Position numbers and translations under genes: made by a program. This document shows, one piece after another, positions 24,895 to 33,992 of a stretch of 64,000 nucleotides of DNA; position 1 is the first letter of the stretch, and every line of letters starts with the position of its first letter. The stretch comes from Virgisporangium ochraceum (GTDB lineage Bacteria > Actinomycetota > Actinomycetes > Mycobacteriales > Micromonosporaceae), in assembly GCF_016863655.1 (NCBI RefSeq), contig NZ_BOPH01000088.1, positions 124,001 to 188,000 of the forward strand, given 5' to 3'. The notes under the pieces were generated by a model, which made no database searches, was not told the origin of the DNA, and saw nothing but the letters and a program-made list of their open reading frames with translations.

Positions 24895-25326
24895 GCAGGC
24901 CGCTCGCGCCGCGCTGCGGCGATTGTCGATCAAACCAGCGGAACTGCTCATCGGGCTCGTCTCGACGATCAAGCACGCGGGCGTTCACCAAGGCGAGCAG
25001 CCCATGATGCCGGCGGACCGCGGACGCGCGCTTCCCGGGAACACTGATCTGCCGCGTTGGGAGGTCACGTCGGGGCGCGGATGTCAGCCTCCGTCGTCGC
25101 GGGAGTACGGCAGGCGGACGAACATGTAGCCCTGGATGGGCGCGGTCAGCGAGCCAGGTGACCGCAATGTTCCCGTCACGGGCAAGGACACGCGCCTGTT
25201 GATCGTTCATCCGACGATGCTGGCACCGCAGTGCCTGGACGGACCGGCCAGCATCCGGAATTGCCGCTTGATCAGGTGCGAACATCTGCGAGCTGCCACT
25301 CCCGGCTCGCGGGGGAGAATGCCGGC
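24895..25326 (+). other. Gene-poor interval with repeats and a small coding scrap
   Basis: About 430 bases. They contain two short members of the palindromic repeat family (ACTGATCTGCCGCG at 25043-25056 and TCCGGAATTGCCGCTTGATC at 25254-25273). A minus-strand scrap ends SLTAPIQGYMFVRLPYSRDD before TGA near 25082, which looks like the end of a lost protein. No intact gene. Confidence 0.4.
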
Positions 25327-25875
25327 GTGAACCGGGATCAGTTCTGGGAGGTTGTCGAGTCCGCACGTGCGCGGGCGCAGGACGTCGACGGCATGGCTGC
25401 GGCGCTGGTCGAGACGTTGCGGGGCTGGCCGCTGGCCGAGCTGGTGGCCTTTCATGAGGTGCAGGAGGAGTTGTTGCAGCGCGATGCCTACCGGTGGGAT
25501 CTGTGGGCTGCCGCGTATGTCGTCAACGGCGGCGCGTCCGAGGACGGCTTCGACTACTTCCTCGGCTGGCTGATGGCGCAGGGTCGCGCGCGATGGGAGG
25601 CGACTCTCGCCGATCCGGACTCGCTCGCCGATGTCGTCGACGTGGACGGCGGTGACCTCGACGGCGAGGAGATGCTCTGCGTGGCTCAGGCGGCCGCCGA
25701 GGACGAGGAGGCGTTCTGGGCGGCCCTGCCGGACAAGGGTGAGCACTTGCCGGCCGGACCGGCGGGAGAGCATTTCGACTTCCAGGACCAGGAACGGATG
25801 CGCCGCCTCCTGCCCCGCCTGACCGCGGCCTTCCACCGGCAGATTGACCGCTCTGCCGGCGACGACACCGAGTGA
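25327..25875 (+). CDS. DUF4240 protein
   Basis: A 182-aa soluble protein with the DUF4240 pattern: MNRDQFWEVVESARA at the start, a LRGWPLAELVAFHEVQEELL helix, WDLWAAAYVVNGGASEDGFD and FLGWLMAQGRARWEATLADP. DUF4240 is related to the WGR/SUKH-like families seen in toxin-immunity loci and probably binds a protein partner. GTG 25327 is preceded 6 nt upstream by GAGAAT, a weak leaderless -10. Alone in its transcription unit. Confidence 0.85.
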   Translation: MNRDQFWEVVESARARAQDVDGMAAALVETLRGWPLAELVAFHEVQEELLQRDAYRWDLWAAAYVVNGGASEDGFDYFLGWLMAQGRARWEATLADPDSLADVVDVDGGDLDGEEMLCVAQAAAEDEEAFWAALPDKGEHLPAGPAGEHFDFQDQERMRRLLPRLTAAFHRQIDRSAGDDTE

Positions 25876-26004
25876 CCTCCGCATCGTGTAATGCCGCTCT
25901 CCGTGTCGTTCATCGGCCCGGCGACGAGCTGTGGTGCTCGCGTGGTTGGGGTGGAACCCGCGTGAACCCGCACTCGTCGACCGGTGGTGGGGTTGACTGG
26001 TTTT

Positions 26005-27265
26005 GTGCCGATTCTGCGTATGGTCGAGTTCTGGCCGCAAACGGGCTTCGTAGATGCACCGTGGACCGAAGGTCTGGACGAGGACGCCTTTGTGCGCAGT
26101 GCCCGGGCTATCGGCGAGCGCTACAGCGAGGGCATCCGGCCGGCCAGGGTCAGGGCGCGTACCTCGCAGCTTCGGCTGCACTGCTTCCCGCATGAAACCG
26201 GCCGTTCCGAGGTGGTGGTGACCGTGTTCACCGAGCCGGTGGAGGACTTCGAGAGGGCCGGGGTGACGTTGCCCGACGGGGTCGCGGCATTGTCGCCCAC
26301 GGCACGCGCCGCGCTGGTGCTCGACGTGATGCCTGCGGTTTCAGTGGACCGGACCGGCCAGGACCGCGCCGGGGCGCAGGCACACCGCCCGGCCGGTGTT
26401 CACCATCACCGACGACGGGCTCGGCCACGGCGTGGTGGAGATCCGACGGGTCGCCGACGGCACGGTGGTCGGCACCTCTGCGCCATTCGTGGTTCCCGGG
26501 TCGGAAAGGACGTTCCGGTGGGTGGCGCGTAGCCTGCGCTGGCGCGACGGCGACACGGTGCAGATCGAGCCAGGGGACGGGTGGAACTCGACCAGCGTCG
26601 AGGAACTGCCTGCGGTGACGGTGCATGCCGAGGGCGCCAACTCCCCTGAGTCGACCCCGACGGTCAGGGTCGTCGGTGGAGGGTACGCCGGCGATGCTCC
26701 ACCGCAGACGTACTCGGCCGCCCTCCACGTTCTCCTCGAGGAGCTGGAGGGACCGGATTGGACGGCGTGGTGGTCGGCAGCGCCAGACGATGTCCTGGAG
26801 ATCTCATACGAGGTGACCGTGCACGGCCCCGCACGGGTCGTGGCCCGCCGCGGCGGAAACAAGCTACGGATCCGCGGTGAACGTCCCCTCGATGACATCC
26901 TCGCCGCCACCGATCCGGTCGCCATGGCCCGCGCCGACGTCGAAGCCATCGTGGCCACGGCTCGGCACCGTGCCGGGCTCGGACCCGCACCGGACCTGCC
27001 CGACCGTGCCCGGACCACCGTCGCCGCGCAGCGGCGCATCGAGACAGACGCCGCCCTGGTCCGACGGCTCCACGGGCTGCTCGACAGCCTCGCCGACCGG
27101 CTACCGACCTGGCTGCTCGCGAGCCTGCGCGCCGACCTCGACCACGGCAGGACCGGCGACACCATTGGCGCACTGCGGATCCAGCTCGGCCACCTCGCCG
27201 TGCTGACCACCGAAGCAGAACGCACCGAGCTCGGCGCCATCGCAGCTACCTACGATCACGAGTAG
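26005..27265 (+). pseudogene. Uncharacterised protein gene with internal deletion/frameshift
   Basis: Two plus frames give one interrupted protein. Frame 1 (26005 to about 26330) reads FWPQTGFVDAPWTEGLDEDA, then VVVTVFTEPVEDFERAG and SPTARAALVLDVM. Frame 2 (about 26335 to 27265) reads FQWTGPARTAPGRRHTARPV, FTITDDGLGHGVVEIRR and a long helical end with RIETDAALVRRLHGLLDSL. At the junction a residue segment is missing as well as the frame, so a deletion near 26330 is likely rather than a single-base error. The second part alone could be translated from GTG 26396. No family is recognised. Confidence 0.55.
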
Positions 27266-27300
27266 GCACGGGCGAGCTGAGGTTCGGGAATGATCGGATC

Positions 27301-28140
27301 ATGATGAACTCGCCGGGCGACATCGCGACCCTGCTCGACGGGACGCCGCTGGCCGGGCTTCCTGTCAGTCGGGACCGACGGGGGGCCGTCATGATCTCGG
27401 GTATCCGGCCGGACGGGCTGTTGCAGGCGTGGCGGGCGGCGCGTGAGCTGGTCCCGACGACCGGGCGGTGGCCGGTTCTGGTCACCGACGACTGGGGGCC
27501 GATGGACATCTCCCCGGGCGGTGGCCCGGTTCCACCGCTGGAGTCGGAGTTGCTGCGGCTGGACGACGCCGCCCGATCCACCGACCCGTGGGAGCGTCGC
27601 CGGACGTGGATGCACGAGCCGATCAGGGACGGACTGGTCGACTTCATCATGACCAGCGGACACGGGGTCGACCTGACCTCCCGGGTGCCACGACCGGCGG
27701 TACTCGAGCCCCGGCTGGAGGTCGAGCACCGGCTCTACCGCTATGTGACGTCGAACCCCGAACTGGCAGCCCACCTGCTCGACAGGACCCGCTACGCCGT
27801 GCAGACGGACTACTGGTTCACGCCCGACAGCGTCCAGCTGCAGTTGATACCCACCGACGCGCCCTGGCTGGCGGCGGGGTTCGTGAGCCTGTTCGAGGTC
27901 GGCGCCGAGGATCTCGCGGCGGCGTTGTGGCAGTGGCACTCCCAATGGGGTGCCGAACTCGTGGCGTCCTGGGACACCATGCTGCAGCTCGTCGTGAACC
28001 GGCCACCGCCACCCGGGGAGCAGGCATGGACGCTCGCCGGTCAGATCCTGTCCCTGGCCAGCAATCTCGAGATGCACCAATGGGAGCTCGCCGTGGCCCT
28101 ACCCGCGAGCGAAGCGTGGTTCATTCATCGACGACCGTGA
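27301..28140 (+). CDS. DUF4253 protein
   Basis: A 279-aa soluble protein whose C-terminal half has the DUF4253 signature: WQWHSQWGAELVASWDTMLQ, then VVNRPPPPGEQAWTLAGQIL. The N-terminal half (residues 1-150) includes WPVLVTDDWGPMD. DUF4253 proteins occur as single genes in actinomycetes and near toxin-immunity loci; biochemical role unknown. ATG 27301 or 27304 both fit; AATGAT lies 6 nt before 27301, a weak leaderless -10. Confidence 0.8.
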   Translation: MMNSPGDIATLLDGTPLAGLPVSRDRRGAVMISGIRPDGLLQAWRAARELVPTTGRWPVLVTDDWGPMDISPGGGPVPPLESELLRLDDAARSTDPWERRRTWMHEPIRDGLVDFIMTSGHGVDLTSRVPRPAVLEPRLEVEHRLYRYVTSNPELAAHLLDRTRYAVQTDYWFTPDSVQLQLIPTDAPWLAAGFVSLFEVGAEDLAAALWQWHSQWGAELVASWDTMLQLVVNRPPPPGEQAWTLAGQILSLASNLEMHQWELAVALPASEAWFIHRRP

Positions 28141-28289
28141 CTCGCGCGCGATCGTGCGGTCGTCATCGTCCCGCGGCGCGCGTTCGTGGCGTGACCGCGA
28201 CTCCCGACTTCGTGCCACGGCCAGGTCGGTCGCCGACCTGACCCGCGCAACGCCTACTGTCGCGGCAACATCGCACGAGGAGGCTCAAG

Positions 28290-28415
28290 ATGTCGTCATC
28301 CGCGCACCACCTGATCAGGATCGCCCTGTTCGTCACCATCGCCGTCATCGCGACGGTCGTGGCCGTCGTGCTCGCCGACCCCCCGGCCGCGTTCGCCGGC
28401 ATCCGCGGCCCGTAA
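28290..28415 (+). CDS. Small single-helix membrane peptide (41 aa)
   Basis: ATG 28290 after a perfect GAGGAGG encodes 41 aa: a short polar start (SSSAHHLIR), a hydrophobic helix (IALFVTIAVIATVVAVVLAD) and a short tail (PPAAFAGIRGP). It is either a tiny membrane protein or a secreted-peptide precursor. The ribosome site and strict codon bias argue for translation. No partner. Confidence 0.55.
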   Translation: MSSSAHHLIRIALFVTIAVIATVVAVVLADPPAAFAGIRGP

Positions 28416-28485
28416 TCGACCACTTGCGGCGCCCTCCTCGCGATGGGTCGTTGTCCCGCGCGGCCGTGAGGGTGATGATTGCGGG

Positions 28486-28857
28486 ATGTCGATGTCCAGT
28501 GGTTCGGAGGTGGACCGTCCCGATGGGGCGGTCGATGACGACCGTTCGCCGACGGCGCGTCTGCGGCGGGCGGAGCTTCGGGTGGCTCATCTGGAGGGTC
28601 AGGTCGAGGTACTCCAGGCCCAGATCGCCGCTCTGGAAGCCGCGGACGAGCACCGGCGAACGGAACTGGCCGATGCCCGTGACGAGGTGGCCGAGGCGAA
28701 GGCCGCCGCGCGGGAGGCGAAGGCGCGGGCTGAGGAGCGTCGTCACCTCATCGACGAACTGCGTGAGCAACTCACCGATGCCCGCGCCGCGGGATCTCAT
28801 GAGGGCGACGGTCGCGGCACGGGCCGGGGTTGGCTCGCCCGCCGGACCCGCTCCTGA
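28486..28857 (+). CDS. Coiled-coil protein (123 aa)
   Basis: A 123-aa hydrophilic protein, almost entirely a coiled coil (residues about 23-100; heptads in LRRAELRVAHLEGQVEVLQ and EAKARAEERRHLIDELREQL) with a glycine/arginine-rich tail. No membrane segment. Start ATG 28486; ATG 28492 is possible. A GATGAT box lies six bases upstream. Function unknown, probably oligomerisation or scaffolding. Confidence 0.65.
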   Translation: MSMSSGSEVDRPDGAVDDDRSPTARLRRAELRVAHLEGQVEVLQAQIAALEAADEHRRTELADARDEVAEAKAAAREAKARAEERRHLIDELREQLTDARAAGSHEGDGRGTGRGWLARRTRS

Positions 28858-28895
28858 CGGCTCCGGCGTGTGCGACCGGGCCGCGACGGAGGTGC

Positions 28896-29085
28896 TCACG
28901 GCGTGTCGGGCGGGCTCAGGTCGATTGGGTGGGGGCCGGTCAGCACGCCGCCCTCCACGGGCAGGGTGTGGCCGGTGATCCATGCGGCGTCGTCGAAGCC
29001 GAGGAACGCGACCGCCGCCGCGATGTCCTCGGGCTCGCCGACCCTTTCCGTTCGCCGGGGCAACGTGATCGGACTCCTATCAGGA
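28896..29085 (-). pseudogene. SDR (FabG-like) C-terminal fragment
   Basis: The minus frame reads RTERVGEPEDIAAAVAFLGF, DDAAWITGHTLPVEGGVLTG and then a short tail to TGA at 28896-28898. This is the last 60 residues of a short-chain dehydrogenase of the 3-oxoacyl-ACP-reductase type. The Rossmann fold and the Ser-Tyr-Lys triad are missing; the fragment begins about 12 bases after the stop of the molybdopterin dehydrogenase gene. A deletion removing the SDR start and whatever stood between is the simplest history. Confidence 0.75.
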
Positions 29086-29096
29086 CAGGGGCGCCG

Positions 29097-31394
29097 TCAG
29101 CGGGCATCGGTCATCAGTCGCCACAGGACGTGCGGTGTCATCGGGGTGTCGGTGATGCGGTCGGCGATCTCCGGCAGTGCCGCGGCGACGGCGTTGCCGA
29201 CCGCCGCGGTCGAGCCGATCGTGCCGCCCTCGCCGACCCCTTTCATACCACCGGGTGTGCGGGGCGAGGGCGTCTCCAGGGTCGTCACGCTGATCTCGGG
29301 GATCTCACACGCTGTCGGGACCTCGTAGAGCGCGACCGGTTGGCCGTCGGGTGTGTACGTGATCTCCTCGTACAGCGCCATCCCGATGCCCTGCGCCACC
29401 GCGCCGCGGAGCTGGCCGTCGACGATGGCCGGGTTGACCAGGACACCGGAGTCGTTGACGAGCCAGTAGCCCTCGATCTCCACCGCGCCGGTGTCGGGGT
29501 CGACGGCCACGGCCGCCGCGTGCGCGCCGCAGGCGTAGGTGTAGGCCACCGGGTCGTAGGAGACCCGTTCGAGGAGACCGGGTTCGCTGCCCTCGGGCAG
29601 GTCCCATCCGCGCCACGCGGACGTGGCGATCTGACGCAGCGTCCGGGCGACCTGCGGGGTGCCCTTGACCCGCACGGTGGCGTCGACGATCTCCAGGTCG
29701 GCCGGGTCGACCTCGAGCTGGTGCCCGGCGATCGCCAGGATCCGGGTACGCAACCGCGCCGCGGCGCGGGTGAGGGCACCTCCGCTCACCGCGAGCGCCC
29801 GGCTGGCGATCGACCCGATCGACGAGTACGGCGTGGTCGTGGTGTCGCCGAGCACCACCTGGACGTCGTCGAGCGCGACACCGACCCCGTCGGCGGCGAT
29901 CTGCGCCAGGGCGGTCTCGATGCCCTGCCCGATGCCGACCACGCCGGCGGAGACGACCACCGAGGCGTCGGGCTCCATCTGGACGATCGCGGTCTCGAAG
30001 CCACCGGCCTGGATCCCGATCGCCTTCATCCCCATGGACGGGCCCATGCCGGTCGCCTCGACCTGGCAGGCGAACCCCACCCCGCGGCGGCGTCCGTCGT
30101 CGCGGTGCGGTGCGACGACGAGGTCCCGGAGGGTGCGCAGCGTCCGCGGGTAGTCGCCGGAGTCGTAGTCCTGCCACATGGGGGTGCTGTACGGCAGCTC
30201 GTCGGGGCCGATCATGTTGCGCAGCCGCAGGTCGACCGGGTCGATGCCGGCGCGGCGGGCCGCCTCGTCGATGAGCCGTTCGCGGGTCCAGGCCGCCTCC
30301 GGCTGGCCGAACCCGCGGTAGGAGCCGGTGGGTGTGCTGGTGGTGACCGCGCCGCGCACCCGGGCGCCGACCCGCTCGAAACGGTACGGGCCCGGCAGCA
30401 TCGTCGCCGTGACGGCGGTGGGTGCGATTCCGCAGTTGGACGGGTGCGCGCCGAGGTCGGCGACGATGTCGGCGTACAGCGCGAGGAAGCGGCCGTCGGC
30501 GTCCATGGACAGCGTCGCGCGGTGCACGGCGGCGCGCGAGGGCAGCGTGGCGACCAGGCGGTCGCCGGGCTCCTCCGACCAGGCGACGGGCCGACCGGTC
30601 CGGATCGCCGCCAGGCACACCAGCGCCTCGTCCGGGTACAGGTGCTCCTTGGCACCGAACCCGCCACCGGTCTCGTGGCTGATGACCCGGACCCGGTCGT
30701 AGCGCAGGCCGAACGCGTCGGCGGCGTGGTCGCGCACGTGATGCGGCGCCTGGGTGGACGCCCGGATGGTGAGGGTCCCGTCGGTGTACGACGCGGCGAC
30801 CGCGCGGGGCTCCAGCGGGTACGGCGTGGCCCGCCCGAACCGGAACGTCAGGTCGACCACGTGCGCCGCGTCCCGGACAGCGGCGTCGCGCGGGTCACCG
30901 ACCTCGAAGTCGGTGACCACGTTGGTACCCCAGTCGGGGTACAGCAGCGGCGCGTCCGGATCGAGCGCGCGTTCGACGCCGATCAGCGGCGGCAGATCGT
31001 CGAAGGTGACGGTGACGAGGTCGGCCGCGTCGCGGGCCGCGGCCGCGGTACCCGCCACGACGACGGCGAGCGGCTGGCCCACGTAGCGGACGACGTCGTC
31101 GAGCAGCGGGTAGGACAGCGCGCGCTGCCCGGGCCCGGGCGACACGCACGGCAGCCGCAGACCCGCCGCGTCCTGGATGCCGATGGCGTCGACCACGCCG
31201 TCGGCGGCGCGGGCGGCCGACAGGTCGTACCCGGTCACCCGGGCATGTGCCACCGGGCTGCGGACGACGTACGCGTACACCATGCCGGGAAGCCGCAGAC
31301 CGCCGACGAACCTCCCGCGCCCGGCCAGCAGTCGCGCGTCCTCCCGGCGCGGGACCGGGCGTCCGACATAGCCATGATTCGATGACCGGGTCAT
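29097..31394 (-). CDS. Molybdopterin-binding subunit of a xanthine/CO-dehydrogenase-family enzyme
   Basis: A 765-aa large subunit of the molybdenum hydroxylase family. Early segment GRPVPRREDARLLAGRGRFV; Mo-cofactor contacts GGGFGAKEHLYPDEALV and SYRGFGQPEAAWTRERL; the active-site Glu motif GGMKGVGEGGTIGS at the end. The enzyme hydroxylates a heteroaromatic or aldehyde substrate and normally needs FAD (CoxM) and 2Fe-2S (CoxS) partners, neither of which is encoded nearby. Either the partners were deleted or it uses subunits from elsewhere. ATG 31394 opens the family sequence; longer starts to 31475 would overlap the divergent PadR promoter. Divergent to the PadR gene, which may regulate it. 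Confidence 0.88.
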   Translation of the reverse strand: MTRSSNHGYVGRPVPRREDARLLAGRGRFVGGLRLPGMVYAYVVRSPVAHARVTGYDLSAARAADGVVDAIGIQDAAGLRLPCVSPGPGQRALSYPLLDDVVRYVGQPLAVVVAGTAAAARDAADLVTVTFDDLPPLIGVERALDPDAPLLYPDWGTNVVTDFEVGDPRDAAVRDAAHVVDLTFRFGRATPYPLEPRAVAASYTDGTLTIRASTQAPHHVRDHAADAFGLRYDRVRVISHETGGGFGAKEHLYPDEALVCLAAIRTGRPVAWSEEPGDRLVATLPSRAAVHRATLSMDADGRFLALYADIVADLGAHPSNCGIAPTAVTATMLPGPYRFERVGARVRGAVTTSTPTGSYRGFGQPEAAWTRERLIDEAARRAGIDPVDLRLRNMIGPDELPYSTPMWQDYDSGDYPRTLRTLRDLVVAPHRDDGRRRGVGFACQVEATGMGPSMGMKAIGIQAGGFETAIVQMEPDASVVVSAGVVGIGQGIETALAQIAADGVGVALDDVQVVLGDTTTTPYSSIGSIASRALAVSGGALTRAAARLRTRILAIAGHQLEVDPADLEIVDATVRVKGTPQVARTLRQIATSAWRGWDLPEGSEPGLLERVSYDPVAYTYACGAHAAAVAVDPDTGAVEIEGYWLVNDSGVLVNPAIVDGQLRGAVAQGIGMALYEEITYTPDGQPVALYEVPTACEIPEISVTTLETPSPRTPGGMKGVGEGGTIGSTAAVGNAVAAALPEIADRITDTPMTPHVLWRLMTDAR

Positions 31395-31460
31395 CGTCCG
31401 AGTATGTCCGCGGCGGCCGCGCTCACGGAACCCGACAGAACCCTGGACGGCACTATTCAT

Positions 31461-31472
31461 AATGTATATAGT
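31461..31472 (+). promoter_or_regulatory. -10 box and PadR-type operator candidate
   Basis: AATGTATATAGT; its TATAGT part (31467-31472) ends 8 nt before GTG 31481 and fits a leaderless -10. ATGTATATA is the half-site that PadR-type repressors typically bind, so autoregulation is likely. The divergent dehydrogenase gene starts 67 bases away and could be under the same control. Confidence 0.55.
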
Positions 31473-31480
31473 CACTCCCC

Positions 31481-32005
31481 GTGAGTGTCGCGCACGTTCT
31501 ACTGGGGGTGCTCTCGGAGGGTGCCGCCCACGGCTACGACCTCAAGCGAGCGCACGACGCCCGGTTCCCCAGCGCCAGACCGCTGGCGTACGGGCAGATC
31601 TACACGGCGTTGGCCAAGATGGAACGTGAAGGGCTGGTCGAGGTGGCCGAGACAGGGCAGGACGGCGGACCGGAACGCACCACCTACGCACTCACCGGCG
31701 AGGGCAGGGCGGCACTGCACGACTGGCTCGCCAGCACCGAGACACCGGGGCCGTACTCGGCCGACGAGCTGGTACGCAAGGCGATCACCGCGTTGCGGCT
31801 GGGCGTCGACGCGACCGGGTTCCTGCGCTCGCAGCGCGCCGTGCACCTGGCCCGGATGCGCGACCTGCTGAAGCAGCAGCGCGACGCGACCGACGTCGAC
31901 GCGCGCATCGAGATCGACCACACCATCTTCCACCTCGACGCCGACCTCCGGTGGCTGGAGACCGCGGCGCAACGGGTGTCCGGCAAAGGAACGGATCCGT
32001 CATGA
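31481..32005 (+). CDS. PadR-family regulator with long C-terminal helix domain
   Basis: A 174-aa PadR regulator of the long (PadR-s2) type. The winged helix covers residues 1-80 (LLGVLSEGAAHGYDLKRAHD; PLAYGQIYTALAKMEREGLV; PERTTYALTGEG), followed by a helical VirAB-like dimerisation region. GTG start at 31481, leaderless. Its stop overlaps the ATP-binding protein gene (ATGA at 32002), forming the common PadR-ABC operon in which the regulator senses the substrate exported by the transporter. Confidence 0.9.
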   Translation: MSVAHVLLGVLSEGAAHGYDLKRAHDARFPSARPLAYGQIYTALAKMEREGLVEVAETGQDGGPERTTYALTGEGRAALHDWLASTETPGPYSADELVRKAITALRLGVDATGFLRSQRAVHLARMRDLLKQQRDATDVDARIEIDHTIFHLDADLRWLETAAQRVSGKGTDPS

Positions 32006-32679
32006 GTGTGCTGTTGGCCGCGGACGCCGTACGCAAGTCGTTCGGCCGCACCGACGCCCTTCGCGGTGCCACCATGTCCGTCGACGACGGCGAGGTCCTC
32101 GCCGTCACCGGTCCGTCCGGCAGTGGCAAGTCCACGCTCCTGCTGTGCCTCGCCGGGGTGCTGCAGCCCGACGGCGGTCGCGTCGAGTACGGCGGCCGGC
32201 GGCTCGACGAGCTGTCCGAACGCGACCGCACCCGGCTGCGCCGGCGCGAGTTCGGCGTGGTGCTCCAGTTCGGCCAACTGGTGCCGGAGCTGACCGCCGT
32301 GCAGAACGTCGCACTGCCGCTGCTGTTCGAGCGGCACGAACGGGCGGCGGCGATGCGGTCGGCCATGGGCTGGCTCGAACGCCTCGGCGCCGACGGCGTC
32401 GCGGCCGCCCGTCCCGGCGAGCTGTCCGGCGGCGAGGCGCAGCGGGTGGCGATCGCGCGGGCGCTCGTCACCGGTCCCCGCGCGATCTTCGCGGACGAAC
32501 CGACCGGCGCGCTCGACACCGTCTCCGGCGAGCAGGTGCTCACCGCGTTGCTGACGGCCGCCCGCGCCAGCTACGCGACGGTCGTCCTGGTGACCCACGA
32601 CAACCGCGTCGCCGCACAGGCCGACCGCGAGATCGTCCTGCGTGACGGCATCGTCGAACCGGCCGCGGTGGCGCGATGA
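32002..32679 (+). CDS. ABC transporter ATP-binding protein (MacB/LolD type)
   Basis: A 225-aa ATPase. Walker A is GPSGSGKSTLL, the Q-loop is VVLQFGQLVPELTAVQN, the signature is ELSGGEAQRVAIARAL, Walker B is AIFADEPTGALD and the switch His lies in VLVTHDNRVAAQ. The TGALDTVSGEQV segment is typical of the MacB/LolD/FtsE group that powers FtsX-like permeases without transport through a pore. It overlaps both the PadR gene and the permease gene by ATGA, so the three are strictly coupled. Confidence 0.93.
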   Translation: MSVLLAADAVRKSFGRTDALRGATMSVDDGEVLAVTGPSGSGKSTLLLCLAGVLQPDGGRVEYGGRRLDELSERDRTRLRRREFGVVLQFGQLVPELTAVQNVALPLLFERHERAAAMRSAMGWLERLGADGVAAARPGELSGGEAQRVAIARALVTGPRAIFADEPTGALDTVSGEQVLTALLTAARASYATVVLVTHDNRVAAQADREIVLRDGIVEPAAVAR

Positions 32680-33992
32680 CCGGCGTCAGCCTGGCCCTGA
32701 TCCGCGCCGGCGGCTGGGCCCGCATGGCGCTCCTCGCCACGTGTACCGCGATCGTCAGCGGGCTCCTGCTGGTGGTCGTCGCGATGGCGCTCCTGCCGGC
32801 CGAACCCGAGGAGTCGCTGTTCGCGCTCGTCTACGAGCCGGGTCTGCGTGGGGGGACCGCATTCGGCACCGCCATGCTGGGCGTGCCGGCGCTTCTGCTG
32901 CTGTACCAGGCCGTGCGGCTCGGTACCGCCGCGCGGGACCGGCGGCTCGCCGCGCTGCGCCTCGCCGGTGCGACGCCGGGGGACGTCCGTGCGATCGGAG
33001 CGGTGGAGGTGGCCGTCCCCGCCTTCGTCGGCAGCGTCGCCGGAATCGGCGTCTACCGGCTGCTGCGCCTCGCGTTCGGCGGCAGCACCGCGCCCGTGCG
33101 GCTCGTGCCCACCACGGTCACACCGGCCTGGTGGCAGCTGGGCCTGGTCGTGCTCGGCGTCACCGCGCTGGGCCTCGGGGTGGGCCTGCTCGCGTCCCGT
33201 CGCATGGTCATCACGCCACTCGGCGTGGCCCGGCGGCAGACCCCGCCGCCGCCACGGCCGTGGGGCACGCTGCTCCTGCTCGCCGGTCTGGTCAGCGGTG
33301 TGCTCGCGGTGAACGGCGCGAGCCGGACCCGCGGGACCGTCCAGGTGGTCGTCCTGGCGGCGGTGGCGTTCGCGGTCCTCGGCATCCTGAGCCTGGCGCC
33401 GTGGTTCGCGTACCGGGCCGGCCGGTTCGTCCTCGGGCGCACCGCCTCGCCGTCGATGACGCTCGCCGCCGGTCGCATCGTCGCCGAACCGCACACGGTC
33501 GGTCGGGCGGCGGCCGCCGTCGGCGGCATCGCGCTGATCGGCGGCGGCGCCGGCGCTCTGCTGGACGACATCGTGACGCGCACCGACGGCGACCCGTTCT
33601 ACCGGGTGTCGTACCTGCTGGTCGCGCTACTGCTGCTGATCGCGCTCCTGATGGTCGTCGGTACCCTCGTCGTGCACTCGGTCGAGTCGCTGCTCGACCG
33701 CAAACGCTCGATCGCCGCGCTGGCCGCGCTCGGCACCTCGCCCGGCGAGCTGGAACGGGCCCAGTTCGCCGAGATCGCGCTCGCGACCATGCCGGTGGCG
33801 GCGGCCGGCGCGCTGATCGGCGCGGCCACGATGAGCATCCCGACCTTCACCTCGCCGCTGTCGCTCGCGTTCCTGGTGGTGACGGTCGCGGTCACCCTCG
33901 GCGTGCTGTGGCTCGCCGCCGAGCTCGCCGTGCGCGCCACCCGGCCGTGGGTGCGCCGCGCCACCGCGGTCGACAACCTGCGCACACCCTGA
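32676..33992 (+). CDS. FtsX-like ABC permease
   Basis: A 438-aa membrane protein with the FtsX/MacB permease layout. One helix near the N-terminus is followed by RLAALRLAGATPGDVRAIGA, the cytoplasmic coupling segment. There are about eight helices in all, and the second repeat has RKRSIAALAALGTSPGELER. No large extracytoplasmic domain is present. With the ATPase it probably forms a PadR-regulated exporter or mechanotransmission complex for an antimicrobial or envelope stress compound. Confidence 0.9.
   Translation: MTGVSLALIRAGGWARMALLATCTAIVSGLLLVVVAMALLPAEPEESLFALVYEPGLRGGTAFGTAMLGVPALLLLYQAVRLGTAARDRRLAALRLAGATPGDVRAIGAVEVAVPAFVGSVAGIGVYRLLRLAFGGSTAPVRLVPTTVTPAWWQLGLVVLGVTALGLGVGLLASRRMVITPLGVARRQTPPPPRPWGTLLLLAGLVSGVLAVNGASRTRGTVQVVVLAAVAFAVLGILSLAPWFAYRAGRFVLGRTASPSMTLAAGRIVAEPHTVGRAAAAVGGIALIGGGAGALLDDIVTRTDGDPFYRVSYLLVALLLLIALLMVVGTLVVHSVESLLDRKRSIAALAALGTSPGELERAQFAEIALATMPVAAAGALIGAATMSIPTFTSPLSLAFLVVTVAVTLGVLWLAAELAVRATRPWVRRATAVDNLRTP

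Noticed and set aside
26396..27265. Separate complete gene starting at GTG 26396
   Set aside because: The upstream bases in the same frame (FQWTGPARTAPGRRHTARPV) continue as protein-like sequence, so the start is more likely internal to a broken gene.
28830..31385. Plus-strand frame of 851 codons
   Set aside because: Antisense shadow of the molybdopterin dehydrogenase gene; no recognisable domain.
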